Below are positions 35,828-48,016 of a stretch of 64,000 bases of DNA, piece after piece. A model generated the notes under the pieces. The model ran no database searches and had not been told where the DNA came from. It was given only the letters and a program-made list of their open reading frames with translations. Location of the stretch: contig JAQGDQ010000357.1 of NCBI GenBank assembly GCA_030141605.1, positions 58,501 through 122,500 on the forward strand, in the 5' to 3' direction. A program made the position numbers and the translations under genes. The first letter of the stretch is position 1, and every line of letters starts with the position of its first letter. The stretch comes from Tubiluchus corallicola (lineage: Eukaryota; Priapulida; Priapulimorpha; Priapulimorphida; Tubiluchidae).

Positions 35828-37853
35828 TAGGTTTTACACGTCAAATGTGGACATAGGAATTTCAAATGCGTTTTGGTAACTCAGATGTGACTTAGGTAAG
35901 TCAAATGTAGACAAAGGAATTTCGAATGTGTTTTGGTAACTCAAATGTGACTTAGGTAAGTCAAATGTAGATGCGGTACTTTGAATAAATCGGTAATTAA
36001 CTATTTAAGTGCAAATTACAAAAAATAAAACCAAATTAAAATTATATTTTATGGTCATGGTGCTATCGGCAGCATCGGTTTTTATAAATTATATTTAATT
36101 AATTTGCAACTATTTGTATGGATGCTAATAGATTTTTCAAATGTAAAGAAAATGTTTATTTGATAAGAACACTTAAAAGCGTTGTACATAAATAAGTTAA
36201 CAATTATACAATTATTAATATAAACACCATTCTACATTTTATTTGTCAACGTTTTGCAAAAACATTTTTTTGAATAATTAATGAAATCTGCAAAATTAAA
36301 CTTGTAATCAATGCTCAAGACCAGCATTTTAAAATTATAGTACCGCTGACTCATAAATAATAAATAAACAACAAACTTGAACAAAAATTTGATATGAACA
36401 AGATTTACATCAGAATATCATCGTAGGTTAAGCAGCAAGGTACACACTGCTGCATATGCCGAAAATAATTGGCTGCATCTGTGGGCATTATGATATTAAC
36501 AGACTGTTCTGCTAACTGAGCTAATGTTGCTATTCTCTGACCGTGATTTTGCACTAGAAGATTTTCTCTAATATCTGCAAGAAGATGCTTTATTTCAGCC
36601 TTCCACTTACTGAATACGTTCTTGACAATATTTAAAAAGGGAGAATAAGGAGGAAGCCTCTTAATTTGAATTGGCAGGCTCAAATCTGGCGGCAAGGCTG
36701 CTCCCCTGTGAGCAGGTGCATTGTCAAAAACGAAAAAATTTTCCCGACCATCGTCATGCAGGGTATCTGTTGCGTCTTGAAGAAATGCATTAAAACGTTC
36801 TCTGTTCATTCCACCTTCTGTTAAGAAATGATATATGAGGCCATTTGTATTGCTTACTGCAAAAGTCATTGTAAGATTGCCTCCGCGACGACCAGCCACA
36901 ACTCGCACGGCTCTTTGACCCTGTATTGCCCTTCCTCTCGTCCTCTTCATCCACAGGTTTATGCCCGCTCCGTCAATGAATATAATTTCACATTGCAAAC
37001 CTCTCTCCATCAACCAGTGTGCATAAAGAAAGCGTTCGGGCTTCACTCTTTCACTATTTCTATCCACTACAGCATCTTCTAACTTTTTCATTACAATCAG
37101 GCGCCCCTTTAACACATTAGCTAACGTTGAACGGGATGCATTGTTTCTCAGGCATGTCTTGGCGCATAGACGCAATGATTTGCTCTAGCGTAAATTCTGA
37201 ATGAGTCTCTATAAGATTAACAGCATAGTCTGCCATTTCTTCATCAACGAGCTTTATTCTGAAGCCACCACGTGGTTTGACAATTCTACCTTCCAGTGCT
37301 CTCTTAATAATAGCCCACGCAGTTGATTTTTTTATTCTTAGTTGCCGTGCAAGAGGTAAGTAATCATCACTTCTTTCATAACTTTGAAAAATGCGTAGTT
37401 TATCCTCAAACGAAATTCTTTGATAAACCATGTCGGCAGAAAACAATAAATCGGTTCCCACTTCCCAATGAAGAGTGACTCACTAATTAGCTTTTTAAGT
37501 AATGCATTAGCACTGCATTAATGAATTAGTTTCTCTCAAGAAACATTGTTTTCTCTAACAGTTCCAGTGGTATGTAAATTTTGCAGAATATTAGTGAACT
37601 ACTAGTAGGCCTATAAAGTTGTTATTTTAAATTAGGAGCAATTATTAAATTGAAATTAAAAAAGATTAAATTTAACATCCTTAAACTTTACCACCTATCC
37701 ACATTTGATTTACCAAAAGCGCTCAAGATTTGTTGAAAACCATTGTTAACACATTTGAACTACCTAAGTCCACACTTGAGTTACCAAGACACATTTGAGT
37801 TACCTAAATCTACATTTGACTTAACGTAGGTCCACATTTGACATGTAAAACCA
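35828..37853 (-). mobile_element. Tc1/mariner (IS630-type) transposon, inactivated
   Basis: The terminal inverted repeats are GGTTTTACACGTCAAATGTGG (left end, one base trimmed in reading) and GGTTTTACATGTCAAATGTG (right end). TA lies just outside each, allowing for a one-base offset. Inside each end the motif AACTCAAATGTG / AAGTCAAATGTAG recurs two to four times, giving long subterminal repeat arrays of about 150 bp. The element holds one transposase gene on the minus strand, broken by a frameshift and lacking a catalytic residue. Confidence 0.85.
36405..37461 (-). pseudogene. IS630/Tc1-mariner DDE transposase with frameshift and lost catalytic Glu
   Basis: The first frame (37461-37117) carries the N-terminal helix-turn-helix DNA-binding region (FEDKLRIFQSY, ARQLRIKKSTAWAIIK). 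The second (37175-36405) carries the DDE domain: IFIDGAG (first Asp, residue 68), FVFDNAPAH (second Asp, residue 151) and SPFLNIVKNVFSKWK. In the last motif the family has Glu, 34 residues after the second Asp; here codon 36623-36621 is Lys. The two frames overlap at 37117-37175, and homology to the family passes from one to the other within that overlap. A single frameshift therefore splits the gene. The protein would cut and paste the element at TA sites, but this copy should be dead on two counts. Confidence 0.85.
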
Positions 37854-38421
37854 TAGAATTGAATCACGTTCTGCTTCTGGACGCAGCCATGATCGCGAAA
37901 GGAACCGCTACTTGAGACGCACCACTCAATTCTGGTCAGTTCACTTTATTTCACCATCAAATGTTTTCGGTGTAAACTAGATACATTTTAGCAAATACAA
38001 TAATAATTATTATACAGAAAATTAAATATGGCAGACTAAATAAAATATTCCAATAGCAAATAATACACAGGTGCAGTTACTACTGCAATGATATTAAAAT
38101 CCGATACCAACATAGAAATAAGAGACTCAAAAATTGATTGACAGATTTATTAAAAACCCTGTGGCAGAGGACTTACGTATTATTATCTAGATCTATTATT
38201 CGCAAACATACTTTTTACCCTTTGCTGTTTCTACATGTACTACAATTAAAGCAAAGTACTATATCTAGAGGGCATAATTTACAACTTTTTAAGAAGGGTC
38301 GTGCCTTAACACTAGGAGTGAGTATTCCCTACCAGATGTAGGATGAGGACTATGTAGGAGGTTCGCGTATTTTTGATTATACGTGTATTTATACGCAAAA
38401 TTTTTTGCGGGGCCTTTGCTA

Positions 38422-38422
<1 letters not shown>

Positions 38423-38494
<72 letters not shown>
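38423..38494. repeat. (ATT)n microsatellite, likely retroelement tail
   Basis: Twenty-four ATT triplets. It lies about 370 bp 3' (on the minus strand) of a LINE reverse-transcriptase C-terminal fragment, so it may be that element's simple-repeat tail. Confidence 0.85.
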
Positions 38495-38497
<3 letters not shown>

Positions 38498-38499
38498 TA

Positions 38500-39035
38500 A
38501 TAATAAATCTGCTTACTGATAAAATAGATACATCAAATAAAAGCCTCTCTACTTGCATGAGAAACTTAGACAAGTAAAATGTAAAATACTGTTTAAAATC
38601 CGGGATTCAACATCATAGGTATAATTAAGCAATTAATCAGCACAATAAAATGAAATGAAAATTTAAAACTTATAAAAACTGATAATTGTCATCATATAGG
38701 AGGCAGATGGCAGATAGTCAAAGCCCACTGTATCACAGTTTGTTTACGAGGTAATTTCCATAGCAAGCTACAACTTTATCTTAATTTAGCAGTGATTACA
38801 GAAAGTTAAGAGGAATTTTACTAATGCAGTAAGTAATTTCAGGTTTTTGTCAGTATAGTCTCACTAATATCTGGAGATTGTAAATTAGAAACGAAATCAA
38901 GCTTAGTATTATAATTAACAAGATCACAATCAAATAGTAAGTGTTGTACAGTTTGCACGTCATTAGCACAATGGCACAAATTGTCTGATATGCAGCCTAT
39001 TTTACATAGGAATTCTTTAAATTGTCTTGTTAAAG
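38500..39035 (-). mobile_element. Non-LTR retrotransposon 3' fragment
   Basis: On the minus strand from about 39030 a frame reads FKEFLCKIGCISDNLCHCAN and then VQTVQHLLFDC. This is the C-x-C...H-x4-C region that closes the ORF2 of Jockey/CR1-like LINEs. Upstream sequence has stops and is decayed. The following 3' UTR-like sequence ends in the ATT tail. Confidence 0.65.
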
Positions 39036-39298
39036 CAAAAGACTAATAGCTAGTGTTTCAAGAGATCTCCAGCCTGTTTTCAAGAGATCGTCACTAAATT
39101 TTACATAATCGAACAGATTTGATTGTTTGATTGACGCTGTATACATTAGAAATTAATTTTGTAATACGTCAATTAATAATAGTCATATAGTATAAGTATC
39201 ACATCTAAAACAGAAAGAAACAGAAAGAATTGCAATAAATTCGAGGTAATTTAGACTGTGACAAGGCTCAACCACTGCCAGAATTACCACCACTATAC

Positions 39299-39420
39299 CA
39301 CCACCGACACCGTCGCCGTCATCATCATCATCATCACCATCAACATCATCAACAGCATCATCATCATCACCACTGTCATTTTTATCCTCCTTCTCCTCAT
39401 CGTCATCCCCATAACTATCA

Positions 39421-39452
<32 letters not shown>
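39299..39452. repeat. (CAT)n and (CAGCAA)n simple repeats
   Basis: Imperfect CAT triplets (39320-39420) are followed by about five CAGCAA hexamers (39423-39452). They abut the stop codon of basic-protein copy A. Copy B also has a CAT/CTC-rich 3' flank (50880-50980), consistent with shared ancestry. Confidence 0.85.
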
Positions 39453-39463
39453 TACCTACCATA

Positions 39464-39831
39464 CTACAAGATCGAGCATCTCGTTATCGGAGGATACTTC
39501 TCTTCGTCGCCCCTTTTTACAGACCTTTTTTTAAGTTGTCTTTGTCCTGGTTTTTGTGCTCTTCCTCTTTTTCGTTTAGACTGACTGCGGCCAGCACGTT
39601 TTGGTGGTCTTCTACGTTTCGAATTTCTGACCCGCGATTTGCTCTGACGTGAGCTGCGAGACCGTAAACCTACAAAATACGAGAAATAAAAAAAATGATG
39701 CTTGAAAATTTATTGAAGCACTTAAGGATGTATTATGATATTGAATTGCGCCAGTACCGTATACTTTATTAAAAATCAAAAAGGCAATTGCTTTCAGAAA
39801 TGACAGCTGTCAAGAAAAGAGAGAGGGAGGA

Positions 39832-39884
<53 letters not shown>

Positions 39885-40038
39885 GAGAGAGAGAGAGAGA
39901 AAGAGGAAGAGAGAGAGAGAGAGAGAGAGAGGGGGGAGAGAAAGAGAGAGCGAAAGAGAGACACACATAAAGAGAGAGGAATGAGAGAGAGGAAAAGAGA
40001 GAAAAAGAGAGAGAGAAAAAAAGAAAGAGAAAGAAAGA

Positions 40039-40089
<51 letters not shown>

Positions 40090-43000
40090 AGAGAAAGCTT
40101 TTAGAAAGTTTAAAATAAAGTACTCTAGAGGATGACCCAAAATTCTTCAGGGAAGAAACTGTTGCACGCTAGAAAGTTATTGCGAGTGTTTTGCTATGGC
40201 TTTTAAATTTGAGCAGCTTTTGACACCAAGAAATTAAAATACAATAACTTGCAATTTTCCCCCACATTATTACGATTGGATTAATTCATTTAATAACGCG
40301 TTTGCTTAGTCGTATTAATTACAAATGTATGGGTATTATTACAACATATTTGACTTACTGTATAACATAAATCATTTTTTATTGTTCAGCACATCAATAA
40401 ATATTGTTATGTTTATTTTAATTTAATTTGTTTCGTATTTTATAGAGGGCTATACGTTTTGAGGTGGTCCACAGGGGCGTACTAACCAATAGGCTAACTA
40501 GAGTTTGAGGGCCTTCGCATTTTAGTGAAAAATCTCATTCTCCTCGGAAAGTGTGTATAATTTCATATTCATGCAAAGAGCTTATAGGCAGTTGATGAGC
40601 GCAACTTTCATATAAGTGCCACACAACGAACAGGTGGAAGGTATTATAAGCGCTGTGCAAATATATGTAATTGATAATGACTACGTACAAACTAGGCTAA
40701 ATACTGTTTCTTACACACCACAAGTAATTACTAAACCTGCTCATTACATAAACAACCATAAATTCACAATAGAGATAAGTGAATTTGTTGTAGGCCTAAA
40801 TCTTATGTACAGAGAAACACTTAATAATGTATAACACGTTACTCGTCGAATACGCCGAATACTTATTTAAATTAATTAAACGAGGTAATAACGAAGTTAT
40901 TTCCTTACCTGTCAAGTTGTATAATAAAAATCATATCAGTTATTAATCCAAAAATTTTGAATTCATATAACTGTAATTGGTGCCATTATCGTTTCAGATC
41001 ACTTCAGAAGCGATTCAGATCATTTTTGTAAGGGAACATGCTAACAGTAAACTACGAAAAAGCGTTGTTTTGCTAATCTCTGATTATAAAGCAGCATATA
41101 CTAACAGTGCTTTGTGGACAATTATAGCTTTCTATGCCTGCTTGCCACTCCTCCGTGCCTTCCAATAGTTGTGGAGCACCGCTGGTGTCTGTTGTAAGAC
41201 ATTAAAACTGTCAAACACGTTTCAAAACCACCTTGTCCTATAGTTCTCATTGACTTTTGATCAGTAACCTTGGTCTCTGACTTCTTCTAGGCTGACTTTT
41301 AGAAAAATCTATATACAATTCCTTAATACTCTTAAAATCTGTTTTACCACATTTATTATAATGATTTGAATGAAATAAAAAGGCGCTGGAATGCCTTACA
41401 ATAATATAATATCCATTTTGAAGTTGCAAATCATTTAATTAATTCACTTTTGCTTATTGTATATTCACTAAGCCTATGAAAAGTTGAAAGCGATTTTTAT
41501 CGTAGTTGAGCACAAAATTTATTTTTTATAAACACAAGCACATCAAAATTAAAATACAAGATTATAAATATTAGACTCCGCAAAATGCAGCATTAATTTT
41601 CTTAGTTATCAGATATAAACAAATATTACAAGTTAATTAGTTCGTTTCATTGATATTAGTGTGGAATTATTCTTCCATAAAAATCAGTAGAACTTGCAAT
41701 AAAAAATCGATCAGTTAGATTTGTGCAATGTACAACTGAATATAGATATTTTGATAGTAATTACAATTTGATTGAGGCTGTCAGACAGTAAATAATACCA
41801 CGTCTTGAAATGCCAAAAACTATTTAATCATTAATTCATTTTACTGACTCCATGTTTAGGCTAGAAATATGTACACATATCGGTTAAGCTATGTACAAGC
41901 ACAGTTCATTCGTGTAAAGTTCAACTTCTGCATCTCTTTTACAAGCAGTGATACAGCTTAACTTTTTTGCACTAGATGTCAGCACCATAAACGGCGTAAC
42001 GCATGCTGGGTACAGTGAGTGATGTTACGCATTTCTTCAACCATTTAGTGTCTTTTTAAATATTATACACTGATTGAAATCATAGTAGCATGAAAAACAG
42101 ATATGCCAATGATTGAAATGCAGCATTTTAAAGGTCAGGCAACGTGAACAAATCTCGAGAAATACACCAAAATTAAAGATTTTTACATATAAATACTATA
42201 GTAAACAGAATTAATCATGTTAGACACATGTTTTGGAATGCCATACACAAACGAAGTCTAAATAATTTATGGAACAGTAATTATTATTGTTTACAAAAAT
42301 GTACTGTTCATTCCAGTTTATTTGACATTTAATACTGGGATAGGCTATTGTACTGGTCATTTACATGGTTATTTGTGAACAGAGCAGGATATAGACGATT
42401 GTCTCCTCGTCAGATCTACTTCGCGGGGCAGTTTGCGCATGCGCAGTTGTCACACTTGCAAGGGGTCTCGCAACACTTGCTGTCTGGATTGCAGCAACTG
42501 CATGGATTGCAGTTGCATGGATCACATTTGCAGTTGCATGTGCATTTGCCATCTGATGTGCACTTGCATTTGTCACCGCACTTGCAGGAAGGGCCACACT
42601 TGCAGTTTGCTGAAACAGGGAAAATAAAGTAATTAAATGAAGTCAGGATGATTTTTCATATACCACCCCACTTTCAAGCCCGTAAGAAATTATATCATTT
42701 TTTTCACAATTAGTACTTCAAAAGCGCTTCTGATAATTAAATAATGGATTAAAAACTTAATTAATGGCAGTCGAGCCCATCTATTGATGACATCACAAAC
42801 TAGCATAATTTTCCAATAGCAAAAATATTCCGTGAGCATGGTGTCTGCAAAAGCGAAAATTGATGTACAGTGCTACTGTGTAAGATATTCAGTGTATTGC
42901 ACTAAAACTAGGCAAGTTTTAAGAAAAAAATTCAATTTCAAATTTACCACTTTCACAAACTAACACATGTGAACTGAGAGCTACAGCACCTGTTTTTGTG

Positions 43001-46000
43001 CAATGCGTTTTCGAAATGCAGGCTGTAGTGCCCGTCTAACTAGCGAATGGCGAAATTCATGTTACAGCGAAGAACTAGTGGATGAATGTGAAACCGTGTT
43101 GTGTGGTAATAATTCTTTCACATAAGTCACTTTTTAAAAAATAGTATGTTTCTTTTCAATGATTTTAAAGAGCAGATTTTCTAGACCTACAGTTTTAGAT
43201 TGTGTCCGGTTTTGCTTTAAATTTTAAACATGTTTAATGCTTAATAACTCACTTTGACTAATCTATTATTTAAAAAGTAGGCAAAATTATTACACTCAGT
43301 AAAAATTAAAGGTAGGTCATAGGCTTGACTGATTATTCTAATACAAAAACAAGGAAAATTCTCAGAAAATATAATGCTCAAACGCCTGCCTCAGCATTGT
43401 GCAGTTCGTAGAGTGCTGTCTGCCTTTAATCACATAATAATGGGAAATTTGAATTGTGGGAAAACTTCGCCTCTAGTGCGAGTTGATCCCGTTTTCTTGC
43501 ACTACAGGTAGGCTGTAACTATGGTAACTATTTCACCACAAAATAATATTTCAAATTGAAAGTTGAGAAATTTATTAGCGTACGAAATGAGCAGAAAAAT
43601 TCTAATTAACGAGTTTAGGACTATAGCAAAAATTGAGTGATAAAAAGAGTGTTTTATGTAGCGACATAAATTTAAAAGTGATCTAATCCACAAAGGTCAT
43701 TTTCTTTTTGAAAACTTTCGCTTCTAAAATATGCAGTACATATACGTATGAATTTAATTGTGTAAAGCAGGATAGCCTATGGCTTGTAACTACAAAAATA
43801 ATAATGTATTATAATTGAAATGTAGATTTATAACAACACTTTACTTATAAAGTGCTCAGTTTAAGCTACGGTTATACGAACTACTCACCTGGTTTTGTGT
43901 CCATTTTCTGTAGAATTTGCTTCGAAACCTCGACGTGTTCAATGACGCCACTAGCTGTTCAACGCTCTAAGTATGGCAATTAAGGCAAAACTGGCAAGTT
44001 GTTTATGCCTTTCCCTTTTATACTGGCTGGCAAGATGCAAAATCTGCTGTGTGTGCCGTGTGCAAAATAAATGCACGTCGTGCGCAGAATCAATAGCAAA
44101 GTTTTGCCATAATTATCAGGCTGCCGGTCAAATCAGGCAAAATGTTTGGTTTTGCGTGCCGTGTGCAAAACAAACTCGTGGCACAATCAACGCTAAAAGT
44201 TGCCATATCATGCCGACTTGCCGAGCAAACCAATTCGTTTGTGCATCGTGCGCAAAATTATTGCCATGCGAAACGAGTGGTTGACCTACTTGCCATAGGC
44301 AGCTGGCAATGTGCCAGCTTACTGCGTTGCGTTTTGTTTTCAAAAACTACATTTACGCATAGAAAAGCAAATAGAAAGATAGTAAGTACGCTGTTTCAGA
44401 AAGTAAAATATCAATGTATATGAGACTCTAAACAAAAGCATATTAAGTATGTAAACGTGCCTTGGGTTTAGTGAAAAATAAATCTTAAAGAAATACATGG
44501 CTGTTGCGTTGCTGATCTTATTTATTTGCAAAATATGCTTAATCACCCAATGCAAACGTCATATTGCCTAATTAAAATGATATACCTAACAGATTAATAG
44601 ACCAATGCAATATATTATATGGGCCTAATTACCTGTAAAATAACTTTAGTAACTCAAAGTTTAATGGGCAATGCACAACAGAATGGTCACGATAATGCTA
44701 ATTAGTGGCCAAAGTTAAACAACACTGAGTCTTTGAATGGGTGAACGGTTCAGTCCTCACACTGAGCTGTTTTTCGACATACTAATTCTGGCCGTTTACC
44801 TCTTACAGGAAGGACGTATTGACATCCAAACATTGGCAAAGACACCTCTGCTAGTTCAGTGGCTCACCATAGAGGACAATTTTTCATAATGACGTAGGTT
44901 CCAGACCGTCTTAAATTTGCACGGAGTAGGCTCTCTCACCAAGAACTGGGATTCCAAATTGCAGAGAAAAAGGGTGATACAGAAGTGGTCTGCTGGTGCC
45001 ATCTGATAGTGCAGAATGTAACAAAATTTCTGACAAAAAGCAACAAAGCAACATATACATATAAAGTAACGAATCAACAAAACAAATTTTTCTTGCAGCA
45101 GCAGAAACGTCTGGTCACGATCACGTAACATAATAGGGACATGTAAAGTTCGTGTATCTTACAATACCAGATGAGTCAGAGCAGTAAACAGATAAGCAAC
45201 CTGAAATGTAACTCGTAAACATATCAGAATTAATGTCGTCACGTTTTCGCGCCACGTGGTGCTTTTTCACGCAACGACCAATGAAGAAGTTACAACATTA
45301 ACATAAATGGCTAGTTGCTGTGAGCTAGTAGAAGAATAAGAAAAAGAATAGAAAAACAGGTCGCGGTCATGGATAAACGTTAAGCAACACCAGACCTGAA
45401 TGGCTAATGGAAGAGAGATGGGGCGGTTCATGGATCTATCGTACTGCCATGTCATTATCCAGCATGCATTCTGTTAAACGAGGGTCTATGTACTTTCAAA
45501 CATTTTGTTTTCTTGTTTTGTTTTACTCACTTAGTGAGTATAAGTGTAATTGTATGTGTGTTCTTTTTTGTTTTGGCTTAGCGAACTAAACAAATTAAGA
45601 AATATAAAATTATAGATATTATTTTGCTGTTTATTTGTCTTTGTTTTTTTCTGTCACCATTAAATAAATAACATTAAGTATCACAGATTTAGTACTAGGT
45701 GCAATTCATTTTTGTTAGGTATAACTATTTTATACAGAACATGTCGAAATTCTGTTTTTGGAACTGTTAAACATTAATATATACAAGAAATTGAGTCTTG
45801 TGTTTCTTATGCATTTTGTTTCGCTACCTGTTACTCCAAAAGGGCTGTAAATTTTGTTATCTCCTGTGTAGCCCACCGCGTACCTGAGTAAGTAATTTAG
45901 ATCAAGGCATATCTTTTAAGTACAATAATACCTTTTCCAATGCTTTGTCAAAAGAATAAAGGGTCCTGTAGGTAGAAATTATTAATAGATGACGCATTTA

Positions 46001-46363
46001 GGTTTAGGTTAAAAAAAGCGATTCCGATTTTTACCACTCTATGTCCAATCTCCAGAGAAGTGGCTCTCAGCCTATAAATGTGTTGTAGCATAATTAATGA
46101 ACACTTACACTCGTGAGTTCGAAGTGTCCTTTGATGCATGATTGAAAAACTCACCTTCATTGAGTTTCACCAAAGTTGTTATTTTGTAACAGCTATCAGA
46201 AGTTTTGTGTCATCACTGCTCAAAACTTGAAACAGTACTCGAATCAAGGCCAATAACTACTTAAGTACAACTTGTATGTCTTACTGAGAACGTGACTTAA
46301 GTAGACGAGATATAAATACTCACGAGTATCTTGCACTTTACGCTTTCTTATATGCGAGGTCAT
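39464..46363 (-). CDS. Arg/Lys-rich small protein, copy A (protamine-like candidate; two exons)
   Basis: Exon 1 is 46363-46324 and exon 2 is 39669-39464, joined in phase 1 (C|GT) to give 81 residues. About 40% are Arg or Lys, with SR and RRR clusters (LRSRSSRQSKSRVR, KRRRPPKR, KRKRGRAQK) and a C-terminal RCSIL. No fold is expected; the composition resembles protamine-like or sperm nuclear basic proteins that compact DNA. An SR-type RNA-binding protein fragment is an alternative. The copy at 51.0-54.9 kb has the same intron phase, near-identical splice-site flanks and the same C-terminal pattern. Exon 1 is doubtful: its ATG overlaps a TATA-like motif at the position corresponding to the promoter of copy B, so this copy may have lost its original start. 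The 6.65-kb intron contains the metallothionein gene on the same strand. Confidence 0.6.
39824..40096. repeat. Polypurine (GA)n-rich tract
   Basis: About 270 bp almost entirely of A and G on the plus strand, with GGGGGG and GAAA interruptions, in the copy A intron. The long Ser-Leu and Arg-Glu frames over it are artefacts. Confidence 0.95.
40472..40668. mobile_element. Dispersed TIR repeat, copy 2 (uninterrupted)
   Basis: It begins CAGGGGCGTACTAACCAATAG and matches 33360-34265 without the pogo-like insertion and with some internal loss. It supplies the empty site for that MITE. Confidence 0.65.
40669..42310. other. AT-rich intronic/intergenic stretch
   Basis: No exon or mobile element was recognised between the TIR repeat and the metallothionein 3' end. 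Confidence 0.5.
42416..43904 (-). CDS. Metallothionein (two exons, 69 aa, 22 Cys)
   Basis: Metallothioneins bind Zn, Cu and Cd through cysteine-thiolate clusters in the cytosol. Exon 1 (43904-43889) encodes MDTKP and one base of the next codon. Exon 2 (42609-42416) encodes the rest, in phase. The 69 residues contain 22 Cys, almost all in C-x-C, C-x-x-C or CC pairs (CKCGPSCKCGDKCKC, CCNPDSKCC, CKCDNCACANC). There are no aromatic residues, His or hydrophobic core, which is diagnostic. The CKCGPxCKCGDxCKC stretch resembles molluscan metallothioneins. The 1.3-kb intron lies between codons 5 and 7. A poly(A) signal (AATAAA, minus strand) is at 42322-42317. The gene sits inside the intron of basic-protein copy A and reads in the same direction. 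Confidence 0.93.
44015..44022 (-). promoter_or_regulatory. TATA box of the metallothionein gene
   Basis: The minus strand reads CCAGTATAAAAGGGAAAGG, with TATAAAAG about 110 bp upstream of the ATG. Transcription would start near 43985-43990 and give a 5' UTR of roughly 80-85 nt. Confidence 0.75.
44055..44254 (-). promoter_or_regulatory. Cluster of four metal-response elements (MREs)
   Basis: The MTF-1 core TGCRCNC occurs four times in the same (minus) orientation: TGCACAC at 44064-44058, TGCGCAC at 44086-44080, TGCACAC at 44167-44161 and TGCGCAC at 44254-44248. The first and third extend to TTTTGCACACGGCAC, close to the full MRE consensus. They lie 40-240 bp upstream of the TATA box, where MTF-1 sites of inducible metallothionein genes are expected. 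The region looks internally duplicated (GTGCCGTGTGCAAAA twice). Confidence 0.8.
44430..45900. other. AT-rich intronic/intergenic stretch
   Basis: No supported exon. A few short open frames lack splice context or domains. Confidence 0.5.
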
Positions 46364-46560
46364 GTCACGAGTGGTGAAGAGAATGTTGGAAATCACAGTC
46401 ATTTCTATAGCAACGTTGATGTCACACCTCAGCAAACACGTCACAGATTGATGGTCGCGTACACCAATGTTATGTTTGCAAAAATGACGTTTTTAGTACT
46501 GTTCTTGAGACTTGTTGATAAAATAATTGGCGTCTGCTCTCGAGGTGCCTAAACCATCAA
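45905..46560 (-). repeat. Segmental duplicate, exon 1 flank of copy A
   Basis: Intron and promoter sequence around exon 1 matches 53040-55080 in order and orientation. Examples are ATGCTTTGTCAAAAGAATAAAG versus ATGTTTTGCCAAAGAATAAAG, GCTCAAAACTTGAAA, and the exon-donor flank GATACTCGTGAGTATTTATA. The copy B side is longer by a 404-bp TTAA insertion. Confidence 0.75.
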
Positions 46561-46599
46561 CAAAAATATCTAGCTATCGCAGTCTAAAGTAAGACAAGA

Positions 46600-47954
46600 C
46601 CCGGGAAAGACGAAAGATACATCCGACCTCGTTGACGGTCTGTGGTCATACCCGCATGAAATTTTACATCAACTTGTCAAGAAAGCTTCAATATCAGTCC
46701 AGGAGTTTTACTTGGACCATAGGAGCATATCGATCTCAACTCACCAGTGAAATTTTATTCACAAAAGTTTAATTCACTGTAACACGTTACCTTACAAGAC
46801 AATGAGGGCTTTTAAAGATATGTTGGACAGCAGACTCAACTGGCTGAAGCGATAATTCACAGGGTTTCAGACTGCTAAATAAATAAGTTATCTCTTTTAA
46901 TAAAAGTATCATATGTGACCGAATTATTAAACAGATTACAAATGCTGTTTATACTCCTCAACAAGTTTCATTGTGTGTTAGTTCCTCGTCCTCATTAACA
47001 TGATCATCAATACACCTCACAACACACACAATGGGTTCATTAATTATGCCGCAAGTAAGAAAGTCATCTGAGCAATTAGTCCCCTTAGCACTTTTTTAAC
47101 ATCAAAATTATTTGAATTAACACAGGACGTAAAGATGGCAAATAATTTTTCTTAAATGCTAATGAGACTTAATCTCAATATTGTCGTAATTATTTGTTCT
47201 TGTAGACAATAAATGTTTATACCATTCTTACAAAAAAACAAAAGTAGCAACTGGACAAATTTTTGTTATAAAAGAAACAGTCATTAATCGTAGTAAAACA
47301 ACGGTAGTAGTAGTTTACATTAGTAGAAACATTAGTAGAAAAAGCATTAGTAGAAAAACGCAGAAGAAAAAACATCCAGTGACATTCTTACTTACATATA
47401 TGTTTAGTAAGCCATGTAGTTTTCTGAAAGCCATTGTTCAGAAAGTCAATTTGATTTAGACGAATGCAGACTAATGTGGTCAAACACTGATAATTTGTGC
47501 TTCGGACTAAATTTGTTATTTTTGTTATTAAACTAAAATTAATCCAGAAGTTGGTGTTTACTTATTTTTTATAACTTAACTAAATTAACAATTAATTGCT
47601 AAGAATAATTAGTTTACTGATCAAATTTATTAAAAGCATCTAGGATGTAGTTGGGGCTGCCGCCTTGTCAGTAATACATCTCAGCAAAACAGCATCGAAT
47701 TACAGAAATTATTAGAATAAAATTAATAGCAAATATTTATTAATTTAATTTCAAACGTCGTCGTATAAATTGCGATCGGACCAGCCGAATGCCTCTCGTT
47801 TTGTTTTCGCGGACACGTAGGTGAAAATGACGCATAATTATTTCTTTAACACAAATGGAGTAGCACTCAGTATAGAAAGCAGTCCTCAGCCAAAACTGTA
47901 CAATCCTGAACATGTTCATCTGATTCATCTGATAGAAAAATCACAAAAGAAGGT

Positions 47955-48016
<62 letters not shown>

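Noticed and set aside
42348-42632. Plus-strand 94-codon frame rich in His/Leu and a minus-strand Ala-rich frame
   Set aside because: They are shadows of the metallothionein exon in other frames.
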